In this document: piece by piece, positions 1 to 7,857 of the stretch
Layout: every line of letters starts with the position of its first letter
Numbering within the stretch: position 1 is the first letter of the stretch
Origin: JAUNBN01 sp036645935
GTDB lineage: Bacteria; Bacillota; Clostridia; Oscillospirales; Ruminococcaceae
Length of the DNA: 64,000 nucleotides
NCBI GenBank assembly: GCA_036645935.1
Contig: JAVXNE010000001.1
Span: 496,001-560,000, forward strand
Reading direction: 5' to 3'
Notes under the pieces: model-generated
Databases searched by the model: none
What the model was told of the DNA's origin: nothing
What the model saw: only the letters and a program-made list of their open reading frames with translations
Position numbers and translations under genes: made by a program

Positions 1-60
1 TTGCTCTTTTCAAGGAGTTTGCAATACACAACAACTAATATTTTTAGGAGGAAATTTACA

Positions 61-666
61 ATGAAGCGAAATCATTATTCCAACGTTTTGAGGGCTATGC
101 GTCTCCATTACGCTAAAACCAATGAAGCACATGATATTTACTCAAAAGCAATCCAAAAGGTAGATGAACTTTTGAGGAGCGATGAAATCACTCGAACCGT
201 CTATGACCGTGAAGTCGATTCGGCACAGGTGGAGTTCAACTCGACCCTTAAGGAGCTTATCTCAAAAGCAAAAAGTCAACTTGTTCCCGAATTTGAAGCT
301 ATGCGGCAGATTGCACGTCAACAGGCAGTTAAAGCACCTACACCCGAAATTGTAAGTACTTTGCAACTCTTGGGTATGCTCGACAAGCTGACACCAACAC
401 AGCTTAGTTTGTATGTAGAGCAACTGTCGGATTGCTCCTTGGCTATGCAAATGTTATCTCAAATTGCAATGAAACACGACCTGCGTTTAATTGTAGAGGA
501 GCCGGAACATCGTTTGCGCTACTCGATGTTTTTGAAGACCATGTTGCAAACTTTTTGGCTAACTATAAAGGCACGGAGGGGAATTTGTCTTTTTCTGTCC
601 GCAAAATGTTGCCGTATTTACAAACCGAAGATACCTTTACGGAACAGGGTGGCACAAAGCGCATAG
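61..666 (+). CDS. Phage structural-region protein, 5' part of a frameshifted gene
   Basis: I do not recognise the family. The start is taken at the ATG at 61 because AGGAGG lies 9 bases upstream (46-51), although the frame is open to the left edge. Residues about 1-145 are charged and helical and look like real coding sequence. From about base 505 the protein becomes Cys/Lys/Arg-rich and unnatural, while the reading frame one base back (3' part, to 932) becomes convincingly coding. The gene therefore changes frame near 505-530, either through a one-base deletion or a -1 ribosomal frameshift around a GTTTTTG run at 531-537. It lies upstream of the tail assembly and tape measure genes, so a virion or tail role is inferred from position only. 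Confidence 0.55.
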   Translation: MKRNHYSNVLRAMRLHYAKTNEAHDIYSKAIQKVDELLRSDEITRTVYDREVDSAQVEFNSTLKELISKAKSQLVPEFEAMRQIARQQAVKAPTPEIVSTLQLLGMLDKLTPTQLSLYVEQLSDCSLAMQMLSQIAMKHDLRLIVEEPEHRLRYSMFLKTMLQTFWLTIKARRGICLFLSAKCCRIYKPKIPLRNRVAQSA

Positions 667-932
667 ACCTTGCGTTTTGGGGTGAATTCGTTGGGGACGG
701 TAGCCCGAATGTCTATGACGAAGATTCTGCTTTGTCAGATAAACCCCGAGTTCTTTATTTTTTCAAAGACACTGATGGTCTTCTTTCTTATATTAACAAA
801 GAGACAGAAGGTAAATCCGGCTCTAGTATCGAGGAAACCATAAATGAGATTTTGGCGAATTGTCCCGAAAGCTACGGAGCGGCTTATCGAAACTACAAAG
901 CGAGTGGCGAAAAAGTCTCTTTGAATGAGTAA
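432..932 (+). CDS. 3' part of the frameshifted phage protein
   Basis: This frame carries plausible protein from about 510 to 932, with stretches such as VFEDHVANFLANYKG and KRIDLAFWGEFVG. There is no credible independent start: the first possible start is a TTG at 432 without a ribosome binding site, and the residues before about base 510 are not protein-like. It is best read as the C-terminal half of the protein starting at 61, joined by a -1 shift. The whole product would be about 285 residues. The family is unknown. It ends 28 bases before the next gene, which has its own AGGAGG. Confidence 0.5.
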   Translation: MLLGYANVISNCNETRPAFNCRGAGTSFALLDVFEDHVANFLANYKGTEGNLSFSVRKMLPYLQTEDTFTEQGGTKRIDLAFWGEFVGDGSPNVYDEDSALSDKPRVLYFFKDTDGLLSYINKETEGKSGSSIEETINEILANCPESYGAAYRNYKASGEKVSLNE

Positions 933-959
933 AAGGACACTTACACAGGAGGAATACCG

Positions 960-1286
960 ATGGGTAGTATAAAACTGAAATGGTACTATACGGAACTGGT
1001 CGAGCATTATTTTCGCATGGCTGTGCGTTATACGAAGGTATCACGTCAAACGCCAAAAGACTGGTTCGTTTTCACTCGGTCTTGGATTGGGATGCAATCC
1101 GCTGAGGATAAAAAATTTATCCTTTCCGTGTTTGCTTATCAGTTCCGACACACTGTAGATGGGCTAAATGCCTTTGCGTGTGAAGAACCTGTGCCGTTGC
1201 AAGCTAAACGTGAGCGACTGGCACTGCTCGAAAAGCAATTCGCTATAGACGCTGGGCTATTCGATGAAAACGCTAACGAAGAATAA
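960..1286 (+). CDS. Small phage protein, unknown function
   Basis: A 108-residue protein preceded by ACAGGAGGAA at the right distance from the ATG at 960. It has no membrane segment or signal peptide and contains many aromatic residues in its first 70 positions, with an acidic C-terminus (NANEE). It lies 20 bases upstream of the tail assembly gene and is probably in the same late transcript. Comparable small proteins occupy the slot between major tail genes and the chaperone in Clostridia siphophages, but I cannot name a family. The role as a tail or connector accessory protein is inferred from position. Confidence 0.6.
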   Translation: MGSIKLKWYYTELVEHYFRMAVRYTKVSRQTPKDWFVFTRSWIGMQSAEDKKFILSVFAYQFRHTVDGLNAFACEEPVPLQAKRERLALLEKQFAIDAGLFDENANEE

Positions 1287-1306
1287 AAAACAGGAGGAAT
1301 TTTATC

Positions 1307-1639
1307 ATGTCAAGTAAAATCACATTCACTTATAAGGACAAACCGTATGCTCTTGAGTTCACACGCAATTCTATCAAGCAGATGGAGAGCAAAGGCTTCG
1401 TTGCCGAGGACGTTATTTCAAAGCCTATGCTTCTACTTCCCGAACTTTTTGCCGGGTCATTTATTGCAAACCATCGGTTCGTTTCAAGAAAGATAATTGA
1501 CGAAATTTATTCGCAGTTTGATGATAAAGGCGAACTGTTGGGCGAACTCTGTGCTATGTTTGCAGAGGTAGTTGAAGAATTCGTAAACGACCTTGAACGG
1601 AAAAACAATGGTCTGAGCTGGGAGCGCACCCAAAATTAG
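1307..1639 (+). CDS. Tail assembly chaperone-like protein (DUF5055 type)
   Basis: A 110-residue protein with the layout of DUF5055-like tail assembly proteins: a beta N-terminus (KITFTYKDKPYALEFTRNSI), a helical middle and a C-terminus ending in an NGLSWE-type motif. In siphophages such proteins sit immediately before the tape measure gene and guide its assembly into the tail. The start is the ATG at 1307 behind ACAGGAGGAATTT. The -1 frame stays open for about 24 codons beyond a CGGAAAAAC run near the 3' end, so a short frameshifted form is possible, but the zero-frame ending looks natural. Family assignment is from memory of the pattern, without a search. Confidence 0.6.
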   Translation: MSSKITFTYKDKPYALEFTRNSIKQMESKGFVAEDVISKPMLLLPELFAGSFIANHRFVSRKIIDEIYSQFDDKGELLGELCAMFAEVVEEFVNDLERKNNGLSWERTQN

Positions 1640-1890
1640 AACACTTTACAGGCGAAACTTCAAGGTCAACACAAGAGCGTTGAAGACTCAAACAAGGTTG
1701 CAACTGGCGATAAACCAGTTGCATGAAAGGTGTTAGAGAAAACACCTAAATAAAACGCAATAGTGCGGTAGAGAAATCGCCCTACAAAATTCGCACCAAA
1801 CTCACAGACGAGTCTAAAAGACAATTAGTGGCGCATGATTGCGAGAGTGAAAAGCTCAACCAGTTATGCGCTAATTTTATTTTTTAAGGA
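1640..1890 (+). ncRNA. Candidate structured RNA between tail chaperone and tape measure genes
   Basis: The 268-base gap contains a dense series of hairpins and no gene. Stems that can be read directly: 1699-1707 with 1715-1723 (9 bp, loop 7); 1728-1734 with 1741-1747 (7 bp, loop 6); 1763-1767 with 1792-1796 enclosing 1768-1771 with 1782-1785; 1800-1803 with 1810-1813, which competes with 1812-1815/1819-1822; and 1831-1836 with 1866-1871, extended by ATTA/TAAT at 1824-1827/1872-1875. Late phage genes are normally packed tightly, so this much structure is unusual. It could be an intron remnant, a regulatory leader for the tape measure gene, or a phage small RNA. The ribosome binding site GGAAAGGAGG (1888-1897) follows the last stem. 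Confidence 0.4.
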
Positions 1891-1907
1891 AAGGAGGGTG
1901 AGTCATT

Positions 1908-4900
1908 ATGAGTGATGTTACTGTGGAATCGTTACAACTACAAGTATCAGCCACGTCCACAGAAGCCGTAAGTAGCCTAAACAGTTTAACGGCTACTTTG
2001 ACAACGCTGAAAAATGCTACAAAGGGCGGTTTAGGGTTAAACGCTGTTGCAAAACAGCTCACCACTCTGAATACCGCCCTAAACGGCATTAGCGGCGCAA
2101 ACGCAGATAATCTGAACAAACTCGCACAGGGTTTACAAGCTTTTTCCTCATGCGGAAATCTCAAGCTCTCGTCTTCGGTTGCCGCACAAATAACCAATAT
2201 AGGTGGGGCTGTGCAGTCTCTAAACGGCACAAATTTTGACACACTCAGTTCCCTTGCAAACGCTCTAACACCGTTGGGAAATGTCGGTAAGTCGAACTTA
2301 AACAGCTTTATTTCTCAGCTACAGCGGCTACCTCAAGCGGTACAGGCTCTCAACTCCGTGAACATGGGCGGCTTGAGCAGCAAACTTGCGGAGCTTGTAT
2401 CTGCACTGAGTCAGCTTTCCAATATGGGTAAAAACAACTTGACCTCATTTGTGACTCAGTTGAACAAGATTCCCAAGCTGATGGAAAATTTGAAAAATGT
2501 AGACATGAGGACGCTCTACAATCAAATCCAATCACTTGTTAGGGTGTTCACACCGTTGGCTACTCAGATGGAAAAGGTGTCCGCTGGTTTTGCGGCGTTC
2601 CCCACTCGTATTCAAAAGCTGATTCAGACTACGGACAACCTCTCAGCTTCAAACAATCGTACAAGCAAAAGCTATGTGAATCTTGCGGCAAAGATTAGCA
2701 TAGCCTACGTTGCCGTGACGAGAATCGCTCGTGTGATGGCAAATATGATGAACCAAGCCATTCAGTGGGACGGTATCGCTCAGAGGTTTTCACGCTCTTT
2801 TGGCGAGTATGCACAGGACGCTTATTCATGGGTAAAGCAACTGAATGAGGAAATGTATATTAACACTCAGCAGTTTATGCAATACTCGTCTATCTTTGCT
2901 TCAATGCTTAAAGGTTACGGTGTCTCGCAGAAAGATGCCGCCACGATGGCTACAGGTTATATGGAACTCGCTTATGACGTTTGGGCAGGTTTTAACGACC
3001 TTTATCCGACCCTTGATGATGCCGCCACCGCAATAAGAGCTACGATTGCCGGGGAGGTTGAGCAGATACGTCGGGCTGGTTTCACTATCGTTGACAGTCA
3101 GCTTGCACTCACTGCCGCCAATCACGGTGTAGCATATAGCACACAAAGCGCAACAGAGGAATTAAAGTCATATCTTCGCTATCTCACTATGGTTGACCAA
3201 GCGAATGCGCAAGGTCTTATCGGAACATTCGCAAGAGAAATGAACACTGCCGAGGGTTTAATAAGGACGCTAAAGCAACAACTAATTTCCTTAGCACAAG
3301 CATTTGGTAGTGTCTTTCTACCGATACTTGCCAAGGTCTTGCCCTATGTTCAAGCGTTTGTCCATCTCATAACCGAAGCAATCGTAGCGGTAGCGTCTCT
3401 GTTCGGCATAGAGATTCAACCTGTCGATTTCGGAAAGGATTTGGGCGAAGCGGCAGTAGGTGCAGGAGACTTGGAGGACAGTCTTGGTGATGCGGGTAAA
3501 AAAGCCAAAGAACTAAAGAACGCTCTCCTCGGTATTGACGAACTGAATGTACTAAGTCCTCCCGAAGAATCTTCGGGGAGCGGTTCGGGTTTGGGTGCTG
3601 GTGGAGCATACGGCGGTGCTTTCGATATAGAAAAATTGTGGGACGAAAGTATCTTTGAGGAAGTAAACAAACGAGTCAGCGAAATTGTTGAACAAATGAA
3701 GGAATGGCTCGGCATTGCCGATGGAATTGACTCTTGGTCTGAGTTGTTCGACACACGTCTCGGCAGAATACTCAGCACTGTAGGCATGATTGGAGCGAGT
3801 TTCGCTACATGGAAAATTGCAACAGGCGTGTCTACCCTTATCGACAAGATTTCTAAAATGGGCGAAAAAGGAAGCGGATTGGGCTATCTCCTATTGCTTG
3901 CTGACAGCATGAGTCACCTCATAGATTGTGTGCAAGACATTATGGAAAATGGGGCTAACTTCGATAATGTTAGCGGTATCATCACTGAGTTTGCCACAGG
4001 AATGGGAGCGGCTTTGACCGCCCTTGGTAATGTGAAAACAGGTGGTGCGTTGCTGGTAATCGGAGGTATTGGCAACATTGTTCGGGAGATAGTTGACATT
4101 GCAAAAACAGGAGAGGTCGATTGGGAAAACATCGTAGGTATCATTCGGGGTATCGGAACGGTGACAATCGCTCTTGGCGTACTAAAAAACAATGCCGCAC
4201 TTCTTGGTGCTGGTTTTACCCTCGTTGGTATCACCACTGCTCTCGGTGAGCTTAAAAAAGCTCAAGACGAAGCCGGAAACATTCAGTGGAACAAAGTTGA
4301 TTGGGTGACTTTCGGTATCGGTGCGGCTGAGACCATTTTCGGTATTGTAAAAGTCGCTGGCTACTTCAAGACAGCAAAGACTGTTCTTGCTCCTGCGAAG
4401 GAGGTTGCGGAAGCTGGAAAAGCACTTACTACTACCACAGAAACAATGAACACGTCCACTGGACAGTTGTTCACAAACCTCACCACTCTCGCAAAAAACC
4501 TCGGCATTGGGCTGGTGATTGTTGCGGAAGTTGCGGCGGCGGCACTGCTTATCACAGGCGCAATTATCCTGCTCGGCATGGAGCTGGAGCAGGTCGGTAT
4601 CGCTTGGCAACCTGTTATTGACAACGGAAAGACAGTCGCAATCGCAATGGGTATCGGTGTTGGTATCTTAGCGGCAATCGGCGTTGTTACCGCTCTCTTA
4701 GGTTCTGTGGGTACTCCGCTCATTGTAAACATTGCTCTCGGCGTGGCTATCTTGGCAGAACTCGGCGTTGCCGCTGGTCTGTTCTTGGTAGAGATTTGGG
4801 CGATAGGCAAGGGCTTAGATGAAATCGGCAAGGCGTGGCAACCTGTACTGGACAATGGCGAAACCATTGCAACAGCTATCGGGCGTGGTACTGCTCTGTT

Positions 4901-6299
4901 GGTTGACATTGGCGTTGTAACCGCCCTCCTCGGTGTGGCTACCGTAGCGAGTGCAGGACTGTTGCCTTTGGCTATCGGACTTGGCACAGCGTTGCTCGTG
5001 GAGCTGGCTGAAGCAGTAGTCCTGTTCATTGAAAGTCTTGTGGCTGTGGCGAACGCACTTGGAAATGACCTTGCCCCGGTTCTCAAGGACTTGAACGGTA
5101 AACTCCCCGGTCTAACAACCAATATGTCCGACTTCGTTGACTTCATGTGTGGTTTTGCCGGAGAGGTTGTCAGATACACAGGTGCAAGTGCTGTCGCAGG
5201 ACTGTCCGCTACCATTGACACGATTATCGGCTGGTTCACTCAAGACCCCATCAAGAAAATGTCCAAAGATGTAAACAAAATTGCAGAACAGGCAAAGGAT
5301 TTGAATGACAAACTGAATGTGGCTGTTCCCGAACTGAAAGCCGCAGTTAATTTGTTGGGAGAATATGTAAACTTCGTTGACAAGCTCGGTACTGTAGCTG
5401 GTTCGGGTGGAACAGTGAACCTGTCCGAATGTCTGAAAGTTAACTTGAAGACCGTTGGTGAAAATATCGTGACAGGGTTTAACGATGGTATTAAAAGCAA
5501 GTATTCCACGATTCAAACCACAATAACAAATTGGGGCAAAGATGTTCAGATTTGGTTTGCAAATTCCTCTTTCGGTAGCGTAAACAAGGAAAAATTCGCT
5601 ACCTACGCAACCGACATCGTGAACGGCTTCAAGAATGGTGTTGTCGGTCAAGCCGAGAGCGCAAAGAGCGGCATGACTACTTGGGCGAACAATACCAAGA
5701 AATACTTCACCGACATTGTATCATACAGCACTTTCTACGACATCGCAAAAGATGTCATTAAGGGCTTCAACAACGGTATCAATGACTTCTATGACCTCAC
5801 TCGTCCTTACATGAGGAAATGGGCGAATGACGCAAAAGAGACCTTCAAAGAGACGTTGGATTCCAATTCTCCGTCCAAGGTCTTCGAGCGAATTGGTGAA
5901 GATACCGTCCTCGGCTATAACCTCGGTATTGCCGCAATCGGTAAGACCACAAGAGGTGTCGTAAACACTTGGGCGGAGTCCTTTACAAGCGTAAGCCCTG
6001 TCATGAGCTTCGCTGTGGACACCTCCGCACTGAGATATTACAGCAGTGATTCCTTTGCAAAGTCCGTCTCTGCGAGTGTTACGAGCAACAGCAATTTTAC
6101 CACTGATGAAGGTTTTGAAACGGCTATGGACAATGCACTTGAACGCTATTATCGAAACCATGTATCGCAAATGGCCGAAGATGTTCGCCGACAGGCAGAC
6201 AAAAAAGAACAGACCCTTGTTCAAGTTGGAAATCGTACTGTCACTGATGCTATGACTACCCAACGAAGTGCCAACGGTTATAGGTTTGTTACCGTATAG
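1908..6299 (+). CDS. Phage tail tape measure protein
   Basis: A 1463-residue protein that sets tail length and helps DNA passage in siphophages. Residues 1-230 carry repeated heptad-like blocks rich in Leu, Ser and Asn with recurring phrases of the type L-N-x-V-N/D-M and S-Q-L-x-x-L. A long stretch at about 700-1080 consists of Gly/Ala-rich hydrophobic segments, typical of the membrane-active part of tape measure proteins. Residues 1180-1380 repeat a unit containing I-V-x-G-F-N-N/D-G-I and W-x-x-x-x-K. The C-terminus is charged. The start is ATG 1908 behind a strong GGAAAGGAGG. It follows the DUF5055-like gene, as expected. Oddly, no distal tail, baseplate or lysis gene follows. Confidence 0.9.
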   Translation: MSDVTVESLQLQVSATSTEAVSSLNSLTATLTTLKNATKGGLGLNAVAKQLTTLNTALNGISGANADNLNKLAQGLQAFSSCGNLKLSSSVAAQITNIGGAVQSLNGTNFDTLSSLANALTPLGNVGKSNLNSFISQLQRLPQAVQALNSVNMGGLSSKLAELVSALSQLSNMGKNNLTSFVTQLNKIPKLMENLKNVDMRTLYNQIQSLVRVFTPLATQMEKVSAGFAAFPTRIQKLIQTTDNLSASNNRTSKSYVNLAAKISIAYVAVTRIARVMANMMNQAIQWDGIAQRFSRSFGEYAQDAYSWVKQLNEEMYINTQQFMQYSSIFASMLKGYGVSQKDAATMATGYMELAYDVWAGFNDLYPTLDDAATAIRATIAGEVEQIRRAGFTIVDSQLALTAANHGVAYSTQSATEELKSYLRYLTMVDQANAQGLIGTFAREMNTAEGLIRTLKQQLISLAQAFGSVFLPILAKVLPYVQAFVHLITEAIVAVASLFGIEIQPVDFGKDLGEAAVGAGDLEDSLGDAGKKAKELKNALLGIDELNVLSPPEESSGSGSGLGAGGAYGGAFDIEKLWDESIFEEVNKRVSEIVEQMKEWLGIADGIDSWSELFDTRLGRILSTVGMIGASFATWKIATGVSTLIDKISKMGEKGSGLGYLLLLADSMSHLIDCVQDIMENGANFDNVSGIITEFATGMGAALTALGNVKTGGALLVIGGIGNIVREIVDIAKTGEVDWENIVGIIRGIGTVTIALGVLKNNAALLGAGFTLVGITTALGELKKAQDEAGNIQWNKVDWVTFGIGAAETIFGIVKVAGYFKTAKTVLAPAKEVAEAGKALTTTTETMNTSTGQLFTNLTTLAKNLGIGLVIVAEVAAAALLITGAIILLGMELEQVGIAWQPVIDNGKTVAIAMGIGVGILAAIGVVTALLGSVGTPLIVNIALGVAILAELGVAAGLFLVEIWAIGKGLDEIGKAWQPVLDNGETIATAIGRGTALLVDIGVVTALLGVATVASAGLLPLAIGLGTALLVELAEAVVLFIESLVAVANALGNDLAPVLKDLNGKLPGLTTNMSDFVDFMCGFAGEVVRYTGASAVAGLSATIDTIIGWFTQDPIKKMSKDVNKIAEQAKDLNDKLNVAVPELKAAVNLLGEYVNFVDKLGTVAGSGGTVNLSECLKVNLKTVGENIVTGFNDGIKSKYSTIQTTITNWGKDVQIWFANSSFGSVNKEKFATYATDIVNGFKNGVVGQAESAKSGMTTWANNTKKYFTDIVSYSTFYDIAKDVIKGFNNGINDFYDLTRPYMRKWANDAKETFKETLDSNSPSKVFERIGEDTVLGYNLGIAAIGKTTRGVVNTWAESFTSVSPVMSFAVDTSALRYYSSDSFAKSVSASVTSNSNFTTDEGFETAMDNALERYYRNHVSQMAEDVRRQADKKEQTLVQVGNRTVTDAMTTQRSANGYRFVTV

Positions 6300-6341
6300 C
6301 CAAACAGTTTAATCAAAGAAGTCTCGATAACAATGGAAACG

Positions 6342-6369
6342 CCCTGCTCCTAATGGGGCAGGGTATTTC
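6342..6369 (+). terminator. Terminator after the tape measure gene
   Basis: CCCTGCTCC (6342-6350) pairs with GGGGCAGGG (6355-6363) around a TAAT loop, with one G-T pair, followed by TATTTCT. It lies 42 bases after the tape measure stop, so it ends the late transcript here. The rest of the gap to 6548 holds no gene I can support, only an imperfect inverted repeat of the type GAAGTAGT-TAAAGTAGT near 6404-6420 and 6497-6514. Confidence 0.65.
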
Positions 6370-6548
6370 TATAGCTCAATATTTTAGTATTAAAATGAGT
6401 AATGAAGTAGTTAAAGTAGTTCAAATTTCATTTTTGCGTGAGAGTTCTCTTTATATGCGTGTATATAGAGAAAGTTATACGAAAAAGCATAAGAACCGCT
6501 ACTTTTACTACTTCCATCAAACAACTATGAAAAAGGAGTACAAACAAA

Positions 6549-6761
6549 ATGAATCAAGAAAACCAACTACTTCCCATGTCCGCAACCCTTACCGACAGTC
6601 AGATAAATGACCTTGCACGACCATTGTCGGTAATCATCGAAGCTTTTTATCAGAACCCGGAGAACGAGAAAAAATTCCAAGAATGGATAAAAGGGCGGTC
6701 TACCGACCTCCAAGAGGTGAGTAGACCTAAACATAGCTATAGCCCTCAATTAAGAGAGTAA
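6549..6761 (+). CDS. Small protein of the mobile element, unknown function
   Basis: A 70-residue protein behind AAAAAGGAG (6531-6539) with ATG at 6549. It is soluble, charged and helical, with a central IIEAFYQNPENEKKFQEW segment. It is followed 10 bases after its stop by the convergent Fic gene. No family is recognised. Its good ribosome binding site and its length support a real gene; the role is unknown. Confidence 0.5.
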   Translation: MNQENQLLPMSATLTDSQINDLARPLSVIIEAFYQNPENEKKFQEWIKGRSTDLQEVSRPKHSYSPQLRE

Positions 6762-6771
6762 GTTGAATCGA

Positions 6772-7443
6772 CTATATTGACAATCCCTGTATGCAGTTAT
6801 CATAAAGAAATTGCTTCAAAAAATCCACTTCCCCATTGTTGTAAAAATCGAGCAACAGAGTGTTGAAGCGTTCCATGTGTCTGTCCGAAATCGTAAGCAT
6901 ACCCACTCCTGCGGAAATCAGTATCTTGTTTGCAACTGTCATACTGGTACGTTTGTTACCGTCCCAAAACAGTTGGCTTTTTGCTCCCCACAGGAACACG
7001 CTTAGGGCTTTGTCTGTCGTGGTGGTGTCATTATTCATGATGGAGCGCAATTCATGCTCTACGGTCTCTGTCGTGGGTACAGGCGGCACATAATCTGTTC
7101 CCGATATGCCTACTGAACCTGTACGCAACTTTCCCCACTCCAACGCTTCATTTCGAGCGATAAATCCATTTAGCTTGCAGATATAGTCAAGTGTAAGTGG
7201 TTCGGAAGCTGTTCCTAGCAGGAAACGCCATGCGTCTCGCATATTGAGAATAGCCGTTATATCGTCAAGCTGAACGTTGGGTACGTTCACGCCATTTAAG
7301 ATTGTTTGCGTTTGTGGGAAAGTAACGGCTCTGTTTTCCATTCGCATACCGCAATATACGTTTTCGTCCCACTTCTTTTTTGCAAGGAACAAACTTTGTT
7401 CTGGCGAGAGGTGGTATTTATCAGAGTAATGTTTCATTTTCAT
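6772..7443 (-). CDS. Fic-domain protein with altered active-site motif
   Basis: A 223-residue protein of the Fic fold, the family that transfers AMP or similar groups to protein hydroxyls. The start is taken at the ATG at 7443, which overlaps the upstream stop (TAATG) and has GAGGGGAACT in front; a longer reading to 7464 would lack a binding site. The signature at about residue 160 reads SQLFWDGNKRTSM, where the canonical motif is HPFxDGNGRxxR. The catalytic His is Gln and the final Arg is Met, while the phosphate-binding DGNxR core is kept. An N-terminal helical region precedes the core, and no standard inhibitory (S/T)xxxE(G/N) helix is obvious. It is co-transcribed with the HTH gene, a toxin-antitoxin-like arrangement. 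AMP transfer is doubtful with this motif. Confidence 0.8.
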   Translation of the reverse strand: MKMKHYSDKYHLSPEQSLFLAKKKWDENVYCGMRMENRAVTFPQTQTILNGVNVPNVQLDDITAILNMRDAWRFLLGTASEPLTLDYICKLNGFIARNEALEWGKLRTGSVGISGTDYVPPVPTTETVEHELRSIMNNDTTTTDKALSVFLWGAKSQLFWDGNKRTSMTVANKILISAGVGMLTISDRHMERFNTLLLDFYNNGEVDFLKQFLYDNCIQGLSI

Positions 7444-7664
7444 TAGTTCCCCTCTTTCTGCCACAAAAGAGAGAAACCGATGATTTTCGCAATTTCTTTA
7501 ACCTCGCTATATTTAATTGTTCCCCTTGTGAGTTTGTTTGAAATGTTTTGTGGGGTGGTTTGTTCATCGGCTGAACGACTTTCATTCATTTTTGCAACTA
7601 TATCGACTAACGACCAACCGGAAGCGGCGATATAAGATTTAATTTCGTTGCGAATGTTATCCAT
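7443..7664 (-). CDS. Small XRE-like helix-turn-helix protein
   Basis: A 73-residue protein with a helix-turn-helix pattern: SLVDIVAKMNE as first helix, TTPQNISNKLTRG as turn and recognition helix, and KYSEVKEIAKIIGF as the closing helix. Such single-domain proteins in Firmicutes are often paired with Fic genes, and some database entries mislabel them as oxidoreductases. It is the first gene of a two-gene operon with the Fic gene, which starts on its stop codon. An autoregulator or antitoxin role is inferred. The promoter lies at 7697-7740 and carries an element shared with the promoter at 9403. Confidence 0.75.
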   Translation of the reverse strand: MDNIRNEIKSYIAASGWSLVDIVAKMNESRSADEQTTPQNISNKLTRGTIKYSEVKEIAKIIGFSLLWQKEGN

Positions 7665-7696
7665 AGCATTTCACCTCAAATTTTTAGATTTACTCT

Positions 7697-7740
7697 ATTA
7701 TAGCATTGTCTACACCAAAACGCAACGCAATACACTGTAA
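7697..7740 (-). promoter_or_regulatory. Promoter and possible operator of the HTH-Fic operon
   Basis: On the minus strand a TATAAT box (7697-7702) lies 35 bases ahead of the ATG. Just upstream, 7730-7740 reads TTACAGTGTAT on the minus strand. The same 11 bases occur at 9418-9428, overlapping the -10 box of another promoter, and both copies sit next to GTTGCG. This suggests a shared operator, possibly for the HTH protein. Confidence 0.5.
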
Positions 7741-7764
7741 TAAATAAAAAAATACACAGAAGTA

Positions 7765-7794
7765 TTGACAACCACGGATTGTGCGGTGTAAAAT
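7765..7794 (+). promoter_or_regulatory. Promoter of the integrase gene
   Basis: TTGACA (7765-7770) and TAAAAT (7789-7794) are separated by 18 bases, a good vegetative-type promoter 64 bases before the integrase start. It is divergent from the HTH-Fic promoter. Confidence 0.65.
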
Positions 7795-7857
7795 AACACT
7801 ATAGAAAAACGAACTACACTTATTTACAACGAACATGCTATACGAGGAGGTATTCTT

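Noticed and set aside
1600..1690. Programmed -1 frameshift in the tail assembly gene
   Set aside because: The -1 frame stays open for only about 24 codons after a G-AAA-AAC run, and the zero-frame ending looks natural. Not enough to claim.
1640..1890. Group I intron
   Set aside because: Many hairpins are present, but I could not find a convincing P-Q-R-S core or a G-binding P7, and the flanking genes are not parts of one gene.
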